Shown: in pieces, positions 35,379 through 44,583 of the stretch | Layout of the letters: the number at the start of each line of letters is the position of its first letter | Position numbering within the stretch: position 1 is the first letter of the stretch | NCBI GenBank assembly: GCA_016713325.1 | Contig: JADJPJ010000028.1 | Location: 17,607 to 81,606 of the forward strand | Direction: 5' to 3' | Length of the DNA stretch: 64,000 nucleotides | Source of the DNA: Candidatus Flexifilum affinis | GTDB taxonomy: Bacteria > Chloroflexota > Anaerolineae > Aggregatilineales > Phototrophicaceae | Made by a program: the position numbers and the translations under genes | Notes under the pieces: model-generated | Database searches by the model: none | What the model saw: only the letters and a program-made list of their open reading frames with translations | What the model was told of the DNA's origin: nothing

Positions 35379-36284
35379 ATGCTGGCAGCATGGCGCAGAA
35401 TGAATCCAATGGCGCGGCGCGAAGCCCTGGAGGGTTATCTCGCGCTCAGCCCCTGGCTGTTCGGGTTCATCGTCTTCACGGCGATTCCCATCGGCGTGTC
35501 GATCTTCCTGAGCTTCACGCAGTGGACCATCATCGAACAACCGACCTGGATCGGTGCGGACAACTACGTGCGCATGTTCACCCGCGACCCGCTCTTCTGG
35601 CAGGCGCTGAAGGTGACCGGTCTGTTTGTGCTGATCTCGCTGCCGCTCAAGCTGGTCTTCGGCCTGGCGCTGGCGCTGCTGCTGAACAACCGCCTGCCGG
35701 GCATGAACTTCTTCCGCACCGTGTTTTACATCCCCGCCGTCATCTCCGGCGTGGCCGTCTCGCTGATGTGGATGTGGCTGCTCCAGCCCGACACCGGCGT
35801 CGTCAACACGCTGCTGGATTATGTGGGGGTGAAAGGACCCAACTGGTTCTGGGATAAAGACTGGGCGCTGCCCTCCGTCGCCCTGATGAGCGTGTGGAAG
35901 GTGGGCGGCAGCGCGGTGATCTACCTGGCCGGGCTGCAAAACATTCCGCCCCATCTGTACGAGGCCGCTGAGATCGACGGTGCCGGAACATGGCAGCGCT
36001 TCTGGCGCATCACCATCCCCCTGCTCACCCCGACCATCTTCTTCCAGTTGATCATCGAAATGATCGATTCCTTCAAGATCTTCACCGAAGCCTTCGTGAT
36101 CACGCAGGGCGGCCCGCTCAAATCGACTTATTTCTACATGCTCTACTTTTACGAAGAAGCGTTCCGCAACTTCAACATGGGCTATGCCTCGGCGCTCGCC
36201 CTCTTCCTCACGCTGATCATCCTGGCGACGACGCTCTTCATCAATTACACGTCTAAGCGGTGGGTTTACTATGAGTCTGAATAG
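35379..36284 (+). CDS. Carbohydrate ABC transporter permease (MalF/UgpA type)
   Basis: 301 residues from the ATG at 35379 (MLAAWRRMNP), with CGGAG 7 nt upstream. Six membrane helices and the EAA loop HLYEAAEIDGAGTWQRFWRITIPLL near residue 200. It overlaps the next permease by 14 nt, indicating coupled translation. It is a channel subunit of the importer embedded among the ARH genes. Confidence 0.92.
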   Translation: MLAAWRRMNPMARREALEGYLALSPWLFGFIVFTAIPIGVSIFLSFTQWTIIEQPTWIGADNYVRMFTRDPLFWQALKVTGLFVLISLPLKLVFGLALALLLNNRLPGMNFFRTVFYIPAVISGVAVSLMWMWLLQPDTGVVNTLLDYVGVKGPNWFWDKDWALPSVALMSVWKVGGSAVIYLAGLQNIPPHLYEAAEIDGAGTWQRFWRITIPLLTPTIFFQLIIEMIDSFKIFTEAFVITQGGPLKSTYFYMLYFYEEAFRNFNMGYASALALFLTLIILATTLFINYTSKRWVYYESE

Positions 36285-37182
36285 CAGCGCGGCACGACCG
36301 AACGACTCGTTTGTCGACATCGATCGACAGCTCCGGCGATCCAACCTGACGACGGCGCTGCGCCGGCTGGCGGGGAACGGGTTCCTGTACTTCATCATGG
36401 TCGTCCTGGCCCTGATCTTCATGATCCCCCTGCTGTGGATGTTCACGACGTCGCTCAAAACCCGGCAAGAGATCTTCGTCTGGCCGCCGACCTGGCTGCC
36501 GGAAGTTCCGCAGTGGGGCAACTACGCCGACGCCTTCGCCAAGTATCCGCTCGCGCGTTTCATGCTCAATAGCGCAATCCTGGTCATGATCAATTCGCTG
36601 GGCGAGGTGCTGTCCGTCCCGCTGATCGCCTTCGCCTTCGCCCGCCTGCGCTTTCCGGGCAAAAAGGTCCTGTTCATCCTGATGCTCAGCACGATGATGA
36701 TCCCCGGCCAGATCAAGCTGATTCCGCTGTTCTCGATGTTCTCCCGGCTGGGGCTGGTCGGCACCTACTGGCCGCTGGTGCTGCCTGCGTTCTTCGGCAA
36801 TCCGTTCTTCATCTTCCTGATGGTGCAGTACATGCGGACGATACCGCGCGACCTGGACGAGGCGGCGCGCATCGACGGCGCCAGCACGTGGACGATCCTC
36901 TATCGGATCATCCTGCCGCTGTCGCTGCCGGCAGTGACGGTGATGCTGGTGTTCACCTTCCTGTGGACCTGGAACGACTTCATCTCCCCGCTGATCTACC
37001 TGAGCGACTTCAACAGCTACCCGATTTCCGTTGGGCTGGCCTTCTTCCAGGGGCGCTACAGCGTGGAATGGAACATGTTCATGGCGGCCACGCTGATCTC
37101 GATCGTCCCCGTGCTGGTGCTGTACTTCTTCGCGCAGCGCCACCTGATCGGCGGCATCTCGACTCTGGGACTGAAGGGCTGA
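36271..37182 (+). CDS. Carbohydrate ABC transporter permease (MalG type)
   Basis: 303 residues. The first helix is near 38-60 and the EAA loop is DLDEAARIDGASTWTILYRIILPL near residue 195. The start lies inside the end of the previous permease. The second ARH gene begins 2 nt after its stop, tying transport and ARH functions into one transcript. No ATPase gene is present in the operon. Confidence 0.92.
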   Translation: MSLNSSAARPNDSFVDIDRQLRRSNLTTALRRLAGNGFLYFIMVVLALIFMIPLLWMFTTSLKTRQEIFVWPPTWLPEVPQWGNYADAFAKYPLARFMLNSAILVMINSLGEVLSVPLIAFAFARLRFPGKKVLFILMLSTMMIPGQIKLIPLFSMFSRLGLVGTYWPLVLPAFFGNPFFIFLMVQYMRTIPRDLDEAARIDGASTWTILYRIILPLSLPAVTVMLVFTFLWTWNDFISPLIYLSDFNSYPISVGLAFFQGRYSVEWNMFMAATLISIVPVLVLYFFAQRHLIGGISTLGLKG

Positions 37183-37184
37183 CG

Positions 37185-38177
37185 ATGCAGACGCTGGACG
37201 ACTTCAGGCGCCGCGCGCGGGGCAGTCTGCTCGGCGCGGCGATCGGCGATGCGATGGGCGCCCCCTGCGAGGGCATAACCCGGGCGGCCATCCGCGAACG
37301 TTACGGCATGATCACGGGCTTCCTGAGCGACGACGCCGTCGGCACTGACGACACCGACTTCACGCTCTTCAATGCCTGGCTTCTTCTGGAGCATGGGCCG
37401 GACATCACCCCGGAAATCGTGGCCGCCGAATGGCGCGACAAACTGCTCAGCGGCCGTTACTACTATCGTCCCGGCGGCTTCAGCGATGTGATCTCCACGC
37501 GCAATCTGCTGGCCGGGCTGAACCCGCCGGACTCCGGCGCCTTCAACCACCAGAGCTGGAGTGACGGCGTGGCCATGGCGATCAGCAGCGCAGGCATCCT
37601 CAGCGCGGGCCGGCCTCAGCAGGCGGCGGCGATTGCTCAGCGGCTGGGCAGCGTCTCCAACGCCCGCGACGGCATTACTACGGCGCAGGCGGTGGCGGCG
37701 GCGATCAGCATGGCGATGGTCGGCGCTTCGCCGGCGGAGATGATGGCGGCGGCACAGGCGGCTGTGCCCGCGGACTCGTGGACCGGGCGCTCCCTGGCCC
37801 GTGCGGCGCACATTCACGCTGGCGATCTGGAAAGCGCGCTCGATCAGATCGACGCGGAGCTGGTCGTCCACTGGTGGCCGTGGGCCGATCTGGCCACGGA
37901 GGCTGTGCCGGTGGCGCTGGCCGTCTTCATGGCCGGCGGCGGCGACTTCGCCCGTTCCGTCCCGGCCGGGATTCGCATGGGCCGCGACGCCGACACCATT
38001 GGCGCCATCGTCGGCAGTCTGGCCGGGGCGTACGGCGGCGAGGATGCCATTCCGCCGGCCTGGCGCGAGCGGGTGGCCGCCTCGACCGGGAAGTGCATCG
38101 GCTTCATCGCCGGGCGGCGTATCGCCGACATGGCCGACGCCCTGGCCGAACGCGCATGGGAAGCCCTTCATGAATGA
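37185..38177 (+). CDS. ADP-ribosylglycohydrolase family protein B
   Basis: 330 residues with all three metal-binding motifs: LGAAIGDAMGAPCEG (about residue 20), VGTDDTDFTLF (about 51) and GRDADTIGAIVGSLAGAYGG (about 265). It is divergent from protein A but the same length and fold. The start ATG at 37185 follows the permease stop by 2 nt, and the next ARH gene starts inside its last codons. A catalytically competent ARH hydrolase is expected; the substrate is unknown. Confidence 0.85.
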   Translation: MQTLDDFRRRARGSLLGAAIGDAMGAPCEGITRAAIRERYGMITGFLSDDAVGTDDTDFTLFNAWLLLEHGPDITPEIVAAEWRDKLLSGRYYYRPGGFSDVISTRNLLAGLNPPDSGAFNHQSWSDGVAMAISSAGILSAGRPQQAAAIAQRLGSVSNARDGITTAQAVAAAISMAMVGASPAEMMAAAQAAVPADSWTGRSLARAAHIHAGDLESALDQIDAELVVHWWPWADLATEAVPVALAVFMAGGGDFARSVPAGIRMGRDADTIGAIVGSLAGAYGGEDAIPPAWRERVAASTGKCIGFIAGRRIADMADALAERAWEALHE

Positions 38178-39231
38178 CGTCATGGATCAACGCGATCGAT
38201 TCCTCGGAGCGATGTTCGGGCTGGCCTACGGCGACGCGCTGAGCTTTCCGGCGCTCTTTCACCGCTTCCAGCACCCGGATATCCCCCGCAAGCGCCACCA
38301 GTTCCTGTGGCGGCAGAACGCCGAACTGGACGAGCGCGGCATCTCGCGACTGATGCTGCCCTTCACCCACCGAATCGCCAAAGAGACGCTGGAGATCGGC
38401 CCGACCGACGACACGGAGTGGGCGGTCTTCACGCTGCTGGCGCTGCTGGAGAACGACGGCCCCCCTTCAAAGGAAAGCTTTCTGGCCGCCTGGAAGACTC
38501 ACATTCTTCCGGCGAAGGACCAGATACACACCAGCTTTTCCGAACGGGCGGCTATCGAAAACATGGAGCGCGGGCTGCTGCCGCCGGCGACGGGCAATGA
38601 CAACCCGCTCCATTACGAAGACTGCGCTGTGGCGCGCGCCGTGCCCATCGGCCTGTTCTGCGTCGGGGATGCCGACCGCGCTGCGCAGCTTGCCGAGTGG
38701 GATGCGCAGATCACGCAGGCCGAGGATGGGATATACGCGGCGCGGGCCATGGCAGTGGCGATCGCTCTGCTGGCCGGCGGCTCTCGTCTGGACGCAGCCC
38801 TGAGCCGCGCCCGCCGCGAATTCCCGGCCGACTCGTGGATCGCCCACGTCGACCAGATCGCGCTGGGCTGCCTGTCGGAGATCGAGCAACCGGCCGACCT
38901 GACGATCCTGCTGACGGCACGGGTCATCAACAGCGTATACTCCTATGGCAATGTCGCGCCGGAGACGCTGCCGGCTGCCTTCGCCATCGCCCAAGCCTGC
39001 GGCGGCGACCTGCATGAAGCCGTGGCGCTGGCCAACAGCATCGCCAAATCGGCCGACTCGCTGCCGGCCATGGTCGGGGCGCTGTGCGGCGCACACCAGG
39101 GCATTGGCGTCCTCAGCCGAATGTGGCGCGAGTCGCTGGCGACCCTGCGCGGCCTGAGCGTTCCATTCCTGGCCGGCGCGAACCTCGAAGCCCTCACCGA
39201 CCGCCTTATGGAGAAAGCCGGACAGGTATGA
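38170..39231 (+). CDS. ADP-ribosylglycohydrolase family protein C, degenerate metal site
   Basis: 353 residues from the ATG at 38170 (GGGAAG upstream), overlapping protein B by 8 nt; an ATG at 38182 is an alternative. The N-terminal GLAYGDALSFP and the triad GPTDDTEWAVF are present. The C-terminal motif, normally G-x-D-x-D-T, reads AKSADSLPAMVGALCGAHQG, so one metal-ligand Asp is Ser and the Thr is Ser. This suggests altered chemistry or a non-catalytic paralogue that pairs with its neighbours. Its stop overlaps the start of protein D (ATGA). Confidence 0.8.
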   Translation: MNDVMDQRDRFLGAMFGLAYGDALSFPALFHRFQHPDIPRKRHQFLWRQNAELDERGISRLMLPFTHRIAKETLEIGPTDDTEWAVFTLLALLENDGPPSKESFLAAWKTHILPAKDQIHTSFSERAAIENMERGLLPPATGNDNPLHYEDCAVARAVPIGLFCVGDADRAAQLAEWDAQITQAEDGIYAARAMAVAIALLAGGSRLDAALSRARREFPADSWIAHVDQIALGCLSEIEQPADLTILLTARVINSVYSYGNVAPETLPAAFAIAQACGGDLHEAVALANSIAKSADSLPAMVGALCGAHQGIGVLSRMWRESLATLRGLSVPFLAGANLEALTDRLMEKAGQV

Positions 39232-41317
39232 CCCTTCCCCACGACTATGCCGATCGCGTCTATGCGGGCTGGCTGGGCAAGTGCATCGGCGTCCGCTTCG
39301 GGGCGCCGCTGGAAAACTGGACGTACGAAGAGATTCGCGACAACCTGGGCGAGTTGACGGGTTATGTCGCCGAAGACCACGGCAAGATCTTCAAGCCCGA
39401 CGACGACACGTCCGTGCCGATGATCCTGCTGGACGCGCTGGAGAACTACGGCGCACGGCCCGATATCACGGCAGCCGACTTCGGCGAAGCGCTGCTCAAT
39501 GCCGTCGGCTGCGAGCACGGATCGTTCTGGTGGGGCGGTTATGGCATCTCGTCGGAACACACCGCCTACCTCAACCTGCTCCACGGCATCCCTGCGCCTC
39601 GTTCCGGCAGCATCGCCCAGAACGGCAGGGCGCTGTCCGAGCAGATCGGCGGGCAGATCTTCAGCGACGTCTGGGGTCTGCTGCTGCCGAACAACCCCCG
39701 CGCCGCCGCCGATCTGTCGGAGCGCGCCTCCAGCGTCTCGCACGATGGCATGGGGCTGCACGGCGCGCGCTTCATCGCCGCGGCGGTGAGTGCGGCCTTC
39801 AGCGAGCGTGACCCCCACCGGCTGATCGAGACCGCACTGGAGCAGGTGCCGTCGGGCAGCGACTACGACCTCGTCATGCGCACCCTGCTGGCCTTCCACG
39901 CCGCGCACCCCGACGACTGGCATCAGGCGTTTGCCTTCCTGAAGGCCGAGTTCGGCTACCAGCATTACGAGGGCATGGTGCCGATCATCCCCAATGCCGG
40001 GGTGGTGGCGCTGGGCTTGCTCTACGGCGAGGGGGACTTCTCGCGGGCGATCCAGATCGCCAACATGGCCGGCTGGGATACCGACTGCAACGTCGGCAAC
40101 GTCGGCGCGATCATGGGCGTCGCCGTCGGCGTGGAAGGCATCGAGGCGCGCTGGCGCGAGCCGATGAACGACCTGCTGATCGCCGCCAGCGTGACCGGGA
40201 CGCGCAACCTGCTAACGATCCCCGGATGCGCCGTCCGCATGGTACGCCTGGGGCAGCGGTTGGATGGACAGTCGGTCGTTCCACCCGCGCCCCGCTATCA
40301 CTTCACCTACCCCGGCTCGACGGCCAACTTCCAGGCCTGGGGCGACAAGGGGCGGCCGATCCACCTGCTGCAAACGCACGTCGATGGCGCGCCGGTCCTG
40401 CGCACGGCCATCCGCAAGCTGAACAAGAAGGGCGAGATCCGCATCTTCACCCGGACGTACTACCGCCCCCGCGAGCTGAGTTCCAACTACTACGGCGCGT
40501 CGTTCACGCCGCTGCTGTACCCCGGCCAGACCGTCCGCGCGCGGGTGCAGATCCCGGCCGATGCGCCGAGCACCCTCCGCGTCGCGCTGTACGTCTATGA
40601 CGAGCATCACAAGGAATACCATCAGGCGACCGGCAAGGCGCTGACGCCCGGCCAATGGCACGACCTGGTCTACCCTATCCCGCCGATGCCGACGCCCTGC
40701 TATCACAGGTGGGCGTGGTGCTGCGCAACACCGGCGAAGTCTGGGAGACCGGCTCGTTCCATCTGGCGCATCTGGACTGGCAAGGCACGGCGGAGTTCAC
40801 CAGTACCTTCGCCTACGCCACTCCGGAGACCGGCGCGATTAGCGAGTGGACGTACTGGCGCGGCTTCTGGCGCATGGAAGACGGCGCGTATCACGGCAGC
40901 GGTCCGCTGGAAAACGAGAGCTATACCGGCGACATCAACTGGATAGACTACACGGTTTCGGCCGAACTGACCCCCCTGCTCGGCGACCATCACCTGATCC
41001 TGGCGCGGGTCCAGGGGGCGATGCGCAGCTATGCCTTCGGCCTGTCGCCGGACAACACCGTCACCCTATACAAGAAGGCGCGCGAGTACCGGCCGGTCTA
41101 TTCGGCGGCGTTCGCGTGGCGGCTGGGCGAGCGCTACCGGCTGAGCATCGAGGCACGGGCTAACCGGCTGATCGCGACCATCGAAGGGGGCGGCCAGCAG
41201 CAGGAGATCGCGTGGCAGGATGATGAGGCGTCCTATCTGAACGGTCAAATCGGGCTGGCCTGCTGGCACGGCAGCCACACCGCCTTTCACGGCATCGAAG
41301 TTGGAAAGGAGCGCTGA
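39228..41317 (+). CDS. ARH family protein D with C-terminal beta-sandwich region (frameshifted)
   Basis: About 695 residues when one missing base near 40681 is restored; frames before and after are open. Residues 1-330 are an ARH domain of a different subfamily: GWLGKCIGVRFGAPLENW, PDDDTSVPMILLDALE and ANMAGWDTDCNVGNVGAIMG. The C-terminal half has beta-rich segments, ending in a LamG/3-keto-disaccharide-hydrolase-like sandwich (WRMEDGAYHG, SAELTPLLGDHHLILARVQGA and GLACWHGSHTAFHGIEV). That fold usually binds or hydrolyses glycosides. The combination suggests a glycosidic small-molecule or polysaccharide-linked substrate rather than ADP-ribosylated protein. Confidence 0.75.
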
Positions 41318-41322
41318 CTTCG

Positions 41323-42861
41323 GTGGTCAAGCTGCATGAGGTTCAGGCCAAGGGACTTTTGGCGGCGGAGGGCATCGCAACCCCGCGCGGCATCGCCGCC
41401 AGCACCCCCGCCGAAGCGCACGCCTTCGCCGCCGCCCTGGGTTCCCCGGTGGTGGTCAAAGGACAGGTCTTCACCACCAGCCGCGCCGGCCAGGGACTGA
41501 TCCGCTTCGCCGCCACGCCGACGGAAGCGCGCGAGGCGGCCGCCGCCCTGCTCGGTCAGCACTTCGGCAAATTCACCGTCGAACAGGTGCTGGTCGAGGA
41601 GCAGGTCGAGATCGCCCACGAATACTACCTGGGGCTGATCATCGACAGCAAGCGCAAGGCCCCCGTCCTGCTGTTCAGCCGGGCCGGCGGCAGCGGCATC
41701 GAAGGGCGGGCGGAGAGCGCGGTGCGCCACGAGATCGACGTGCTGCATGGGCTGAGCGAAGACGAGGCACTGGAGGTGTGCCGGCAAGCGGGCATCGAGC
41801 CGGACGAGCAGGCGGCGATCGCGGGCGCCATGGTCCGGTTCTACGCCGCCGCCCGCGGCTATGATGCCCGTTCCGCCGAGATCAACCCGCTGGTGGTCAC
41901 GAAAGCCGGCGAGGTGGTGGCGCTCGACGCCCGCTTCAGCATCGACGATTACTCGGTCTTCCGTCACCCGGACCTGGGCATCGAGATCGCCCGCGAATTT
42001 GACCACCCGCCGACGGCGCTGGAGAAGATCGCCTGGCAGGTGGAAAAAGACGACTACCGCGGCACCTTCTACTTCATCCAGATGCTGGAGGGGTTTGCCA
42101 AAGGCACCGGAGTGATCGGCTTCCATGGCGCGGGCGGGGGCGGCAGCATGATGAACATGGACGCCCTGCTCAAACAGGGATTCCAGGTCGCCAACTTTGT
42201 CGATACCAGCGGCAACCCGCCGGCCAGCAAGGTTTACCGGGCGGCCCGCATCATCCTCAGCCAGCCGAACATCGACGGCTATTTCGCCGGCGGCAGCGGC
42301 GTCGCCAGCCAGGAACAGTTCCACTCGGCGCGCGGGCTGGTCAAGGCCTTCATGGACGCGCCGCTAAACGTGCCGGCCGTGATTCGCATCGGCGGCAACA
42401 GCGAGGAACAGGCCATCGCCATTCTGCACCGCGCCAATGGCGCCTTTCCCACCCCGGTCGAGGCCTATGGCCGCGACGACACCCCCGACACCTGCGCTGA
42501 GCGGCTGCGCGCCCTGATCGGCCGCTCTCAGCCTGCCGCCGCGCCTCCACAGCGCATCATTCCGCCGGCGCGGGAACCGTACACCTTCGAGACGGTGACG
42601 GGCGGCACGATCACCTACGATCACGCCCTGTGCCGCGACTGCGAGAGCAAGGCATGCGTGCAGACCTGCGTGCCACAGATCCTCTCAGTCGTCGATGGTG
42701 TGCCGGTCCTGAACATCAGCCGCGAGGACGCCCGGAAGGGCGGCTGCATCGAATGCCTGGCCTGCGAGGTCGAATGCCATTTCCTGGGCAATCAGGGCGG
42801 CTTCATCCGCCTGCCGATCCCCGGCCTGGAGAGCGAGGACGATCATGGCCATTCTGATTGA
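41323..42861 (+). CDS. SucC-like (ATP-grasp acyl-CoA ligase beta) subunit with ferredoxin-type C-terminus
   Basis: 512 residues with a GTG start and AAGGAG 11 nt upstream. Residues 1-385 follow succinyl-CoA synthetase beta: KLHEVQAKGLLAAEGI, ATP-grasp segment SPVVVKGQV, SAEINPLVVT and the CoA-ligase tail GIMASQ-like ASQEQF. Unlike SucC, an extra domain at about 415-500 carries CRDCESKACVQTC and GGCIECLACEVEC, suitable for one or two iron-sulfur clusters. It overlaps the next gene by 17 nt. Together the pair has the subunit logic of an acyl-CoA synthetase or ATP-citrate lyase. The substrate is not deducible; the cluster could couple or sense redox state. Confidence 0.75.
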   Translation: MVKLHEVQAKGLLAAEGIATPRGIAASTPAEAHAFAAALGSPVVVKGQVFTTSRAGQGLIRFAATPTEAREAAAALLGQHFGKFTVEQVLVEEQVEIAHEYYLGLIIDSKRKAPVLLFSRAGGSGIEGRAESAVRHEIDVLHGLSEDEALEVCRQAGIEPDEQAAIAGAMVRFYAAARGYDARSAEINPLVVTKAGEVVALDARFSIDDYSVFRHPDLGIEIAREFDHPPTALEKIAWQVEKDDYRGTFYFIQMLEGFAKGTGVIGFHGAGGGGSMMNMDALLKQGFQVANFVDTSGNPPASKVYRAARIILSQPNIDGYFAGGSGVASQEQFHSARGLVKAFMDAPLNVPAVIRIGGNSEEQAIAILHRANGAFPTPVEAYGRDDTPDTCAERLRALIGRSQPAAAPPQRIIPPAREPYTFETVTGGTITYDHALCRDCESKACVQTCVPQILSVVDGVPVLNISREDARKGGCIECLACEVECHFLGNQGGFIRLPIPGLESEDDHGHSD

Positions 42862-44572
42862 TCGCACCAAACGGGTGCTGGTGCAGGGCATCACCGGCCG
42901 CGAAGGGTTGGCGCGCACCCGCCTGATGCTCGACTATGGCACGCAGGTCGTTGCCGGCGTCACCCCATCCAAAGGCGGGCAGACCGCGCTCGGCGTGCCG
43001 GTCTACAACACCGTCGGCGAAGCGTGCGCTGAGAGCGCCAATCAGGGCAGCGGCGGCATCGACATCAGCGCCCTGTTCGTCCCCGCCCCGCTGGTCAGGA
43101 GCGCGGCGCTGGAAGCACTGGAGGCCGGGATCAAGCTGCTGGTCATCGTGCCCGATCGCGTGCCGCTCTACGACGTGCTGGAGATCGCCGCCGTCGCCAG
43201 GGCCAGAGGCGCGCAGTTCATCGGCCCGAACACGCTGGGTGTGCTCAGTCCCGAGGCCGGCGTGCTGGGCATGATGGGCGGCAGCGCCGAAGCCATCCGC
43301 AAATGGGCGACGGCCGGGCCGGTGGGCATCACCAGCCGAAGCGGCGGCATCACCACCAGCATGGGCTACTACATCGCGCGGAGCGGGATCGGTCTCTCGA
43401 CCCTCGTCCACGTGGGCGGCGACTCGGTGGTGGGCACGACTCACGCCGACGTCCTGCGCCTGTTTCAGGCCGACAAGCAGACCGAGATCGTGGTCATGTT
43501 CGGCGAGATCGGCACCTCGCAGGAGGAGGACGCCGCCGCGCTGATCGAGGCCGGCGAGTTCCGCAAGCCGCTGGTCGCCTACGTCGGCGGTCGGGCGGCC
43601 AAGGAAGGGACACGTTTCAGTCATGCCGGCGCGATCATCGAGGGGGACGTCGGCACCTACGCGGGCAAGGTCAAGCGGCTGCGCGAGGTCGGTGCCGTCG
43701 TCGCCGAGTCGTTCGGCGACATCCCCCGGCTGGTCGCTGAAGCTCTCAAACCCAAGCCCGCCAGACCGGCAGTACCCATTGCACCCGCAGCCGCATCAAA
43801 GTCCGACGAGGAAGAAGGCGGCCCGTGGAAGACGGCCATCACCGAGATTCAGCCCAACGCCATCCGACTGCGCGGGCACACGCTCGACAGCCTGATGGGG
43901 TCGGTGACGTTCGGGCAGGCCATCTACCTGGCCCTGGTCGGCGACCTGCCCACACCGCAGATGGGCCGGCTGATCGACGCTATCCTGGTGGCGTCGATTG
44001 ACCACGGGGCTACTCCCCCTTCGACTTTGGCGGCGCGCACGGCGGCCAGCACCGGCGCGCCCTTCAATGCGGCCATCGCCGCCGGCCTGCTGTCGATCAA
44101 CCAGCACCACGGCGGCGCCATCGAGGACTGCATGCGCATGATGCAGGGCGCGCTGAAGAATCAGCACGAGCAACGTCTCACGGCTGACGAAGCGGCCGCC
44201 GCCCTGGTGAAGAGCTACAAGGAGAACAAGAAGCGGCTGCCCGGTTTCGGCCACCGCATCCACACCGACGACCCACGCACCAGGCGACTGCTGGCGATCG
44301 CGCAGGAGGAAGGCGTCGCCGGCGAGGCCGTGGCCATGGTCCAGGCGCTGGCGCGGGCGGTTGCGCAGAGCGGCAAGGCGCTGCCCATCAACGTCGACGG
44401 GGCTATCGCCGCGCTGCTGCTGGATATGAAGATCGCGCCGGAGTTGGGCAACACCTTCTTCATGATCGCCCGCCTGCCCGGCCTGATCGCCCACGTGCAT
44501 GAGGAGAAGACCCGCGAGCGGCCGATGCGCGTGATTCACCCCACCAACCATACGTATGATGGCAAGACATAG
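42845..44572 (+). CDS. SucD-like CoA ligase alpha domain fused to citrate-synthase/citryl-CoA-lyase domain
   Basis: 575 residues. Residues 1-300 are SucD-like: VLVQGITGREG CoA-binding start, GPNTLGVLSPE, SRSGGITTSMGYYIA and the phosphohistidine motif RFSHAGAIIEG (His about 259). An acidic linker follows, then a citrate-synthase fold (about 325-575) with the three expected catalytic regions: HHGGAIED (about 420), LPGFGHRIHTDDPR (about 468) and INVDGAIAAL (about 517). This is the domain order of ATP-citrate lyase subunit B. Cleavage or formation of a citryl-CoA-like thioester is plausible, but whether citrate, methylcitrate or another hydroxyacid is used cannot be read here. Confidence 0.75.
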   Translation: MAILIDRTKRVLVQGITGREGLARTRLMLDYGTQVVAGVTPSKGGQTALGVPVYNTVGEACAESANQGSGGIDISALFVPAPLVRSAALEALEAGIKLLVIVPDRVPLYDVLEIAAVARARGAQFIGPNTLGVLSPEAGVLGMMGGSAEAIRKWATAGPVGITSRSGGITTSMGYYIARSGIGLSTLVHVGGDSVVGTTHADVLRLFQADKQTEIVVMFGEIGTSQEEDAAALIEAGEFRKPLVAYVGGRAAKEGTRFSHAGAIIEGDVGTYAGKVKRLREVGAVVAESFGDIPRLVAEALKPKPARPAVPIAPAAASKSDEEEGGPWKTAITEIQPNAIRLRGHTLDSLMGSVTFGQAIYLALVGDLPTPQMGRLIDAILVASIDHGATPPSTLAARTAASTGAPFNAAIAAGLLSINQHHGGAIEDCMRMMQGALKNQHEQRLTADEAAAALVKSYKENKKRLPGFGHRIHTDDPRTRRLLAIAQEEGVAGEAVAMVQALARAVAQSGKALPINVDGAIAALLLDMKIAPELGNTFFMIARLPGLIAHVHEEKTRERPMRVIHPTNHTYDGKT

Positions 44573-44583
44573 GAGTCGGCGCG

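Noticed and set aside
34521..36521. 666-codon minus-strand frame
   Set aside because: It lies opposite a binding protein and permease with clear motifs and crosses the frameshift; no family resemblance of its own.
32954..41317. Protein de-ADP-ribosylation system (DraG with DraT) or toxin-antitoxin module
   Set aside because: No ADP-ribosyltransferase or DarT-like gene is nearby, and the genes are interleaved with a sugar importer under LacI control.
41323..44572. Ordinary succinyl-CoA synthetase (sucCD)
   Set aside because: The beta-like subunit carries an additional Cys-rich domain and the alpha-like subunit is fused to a citrate-synthase fold, so a plain TCA-cycle enzyme does not fit.
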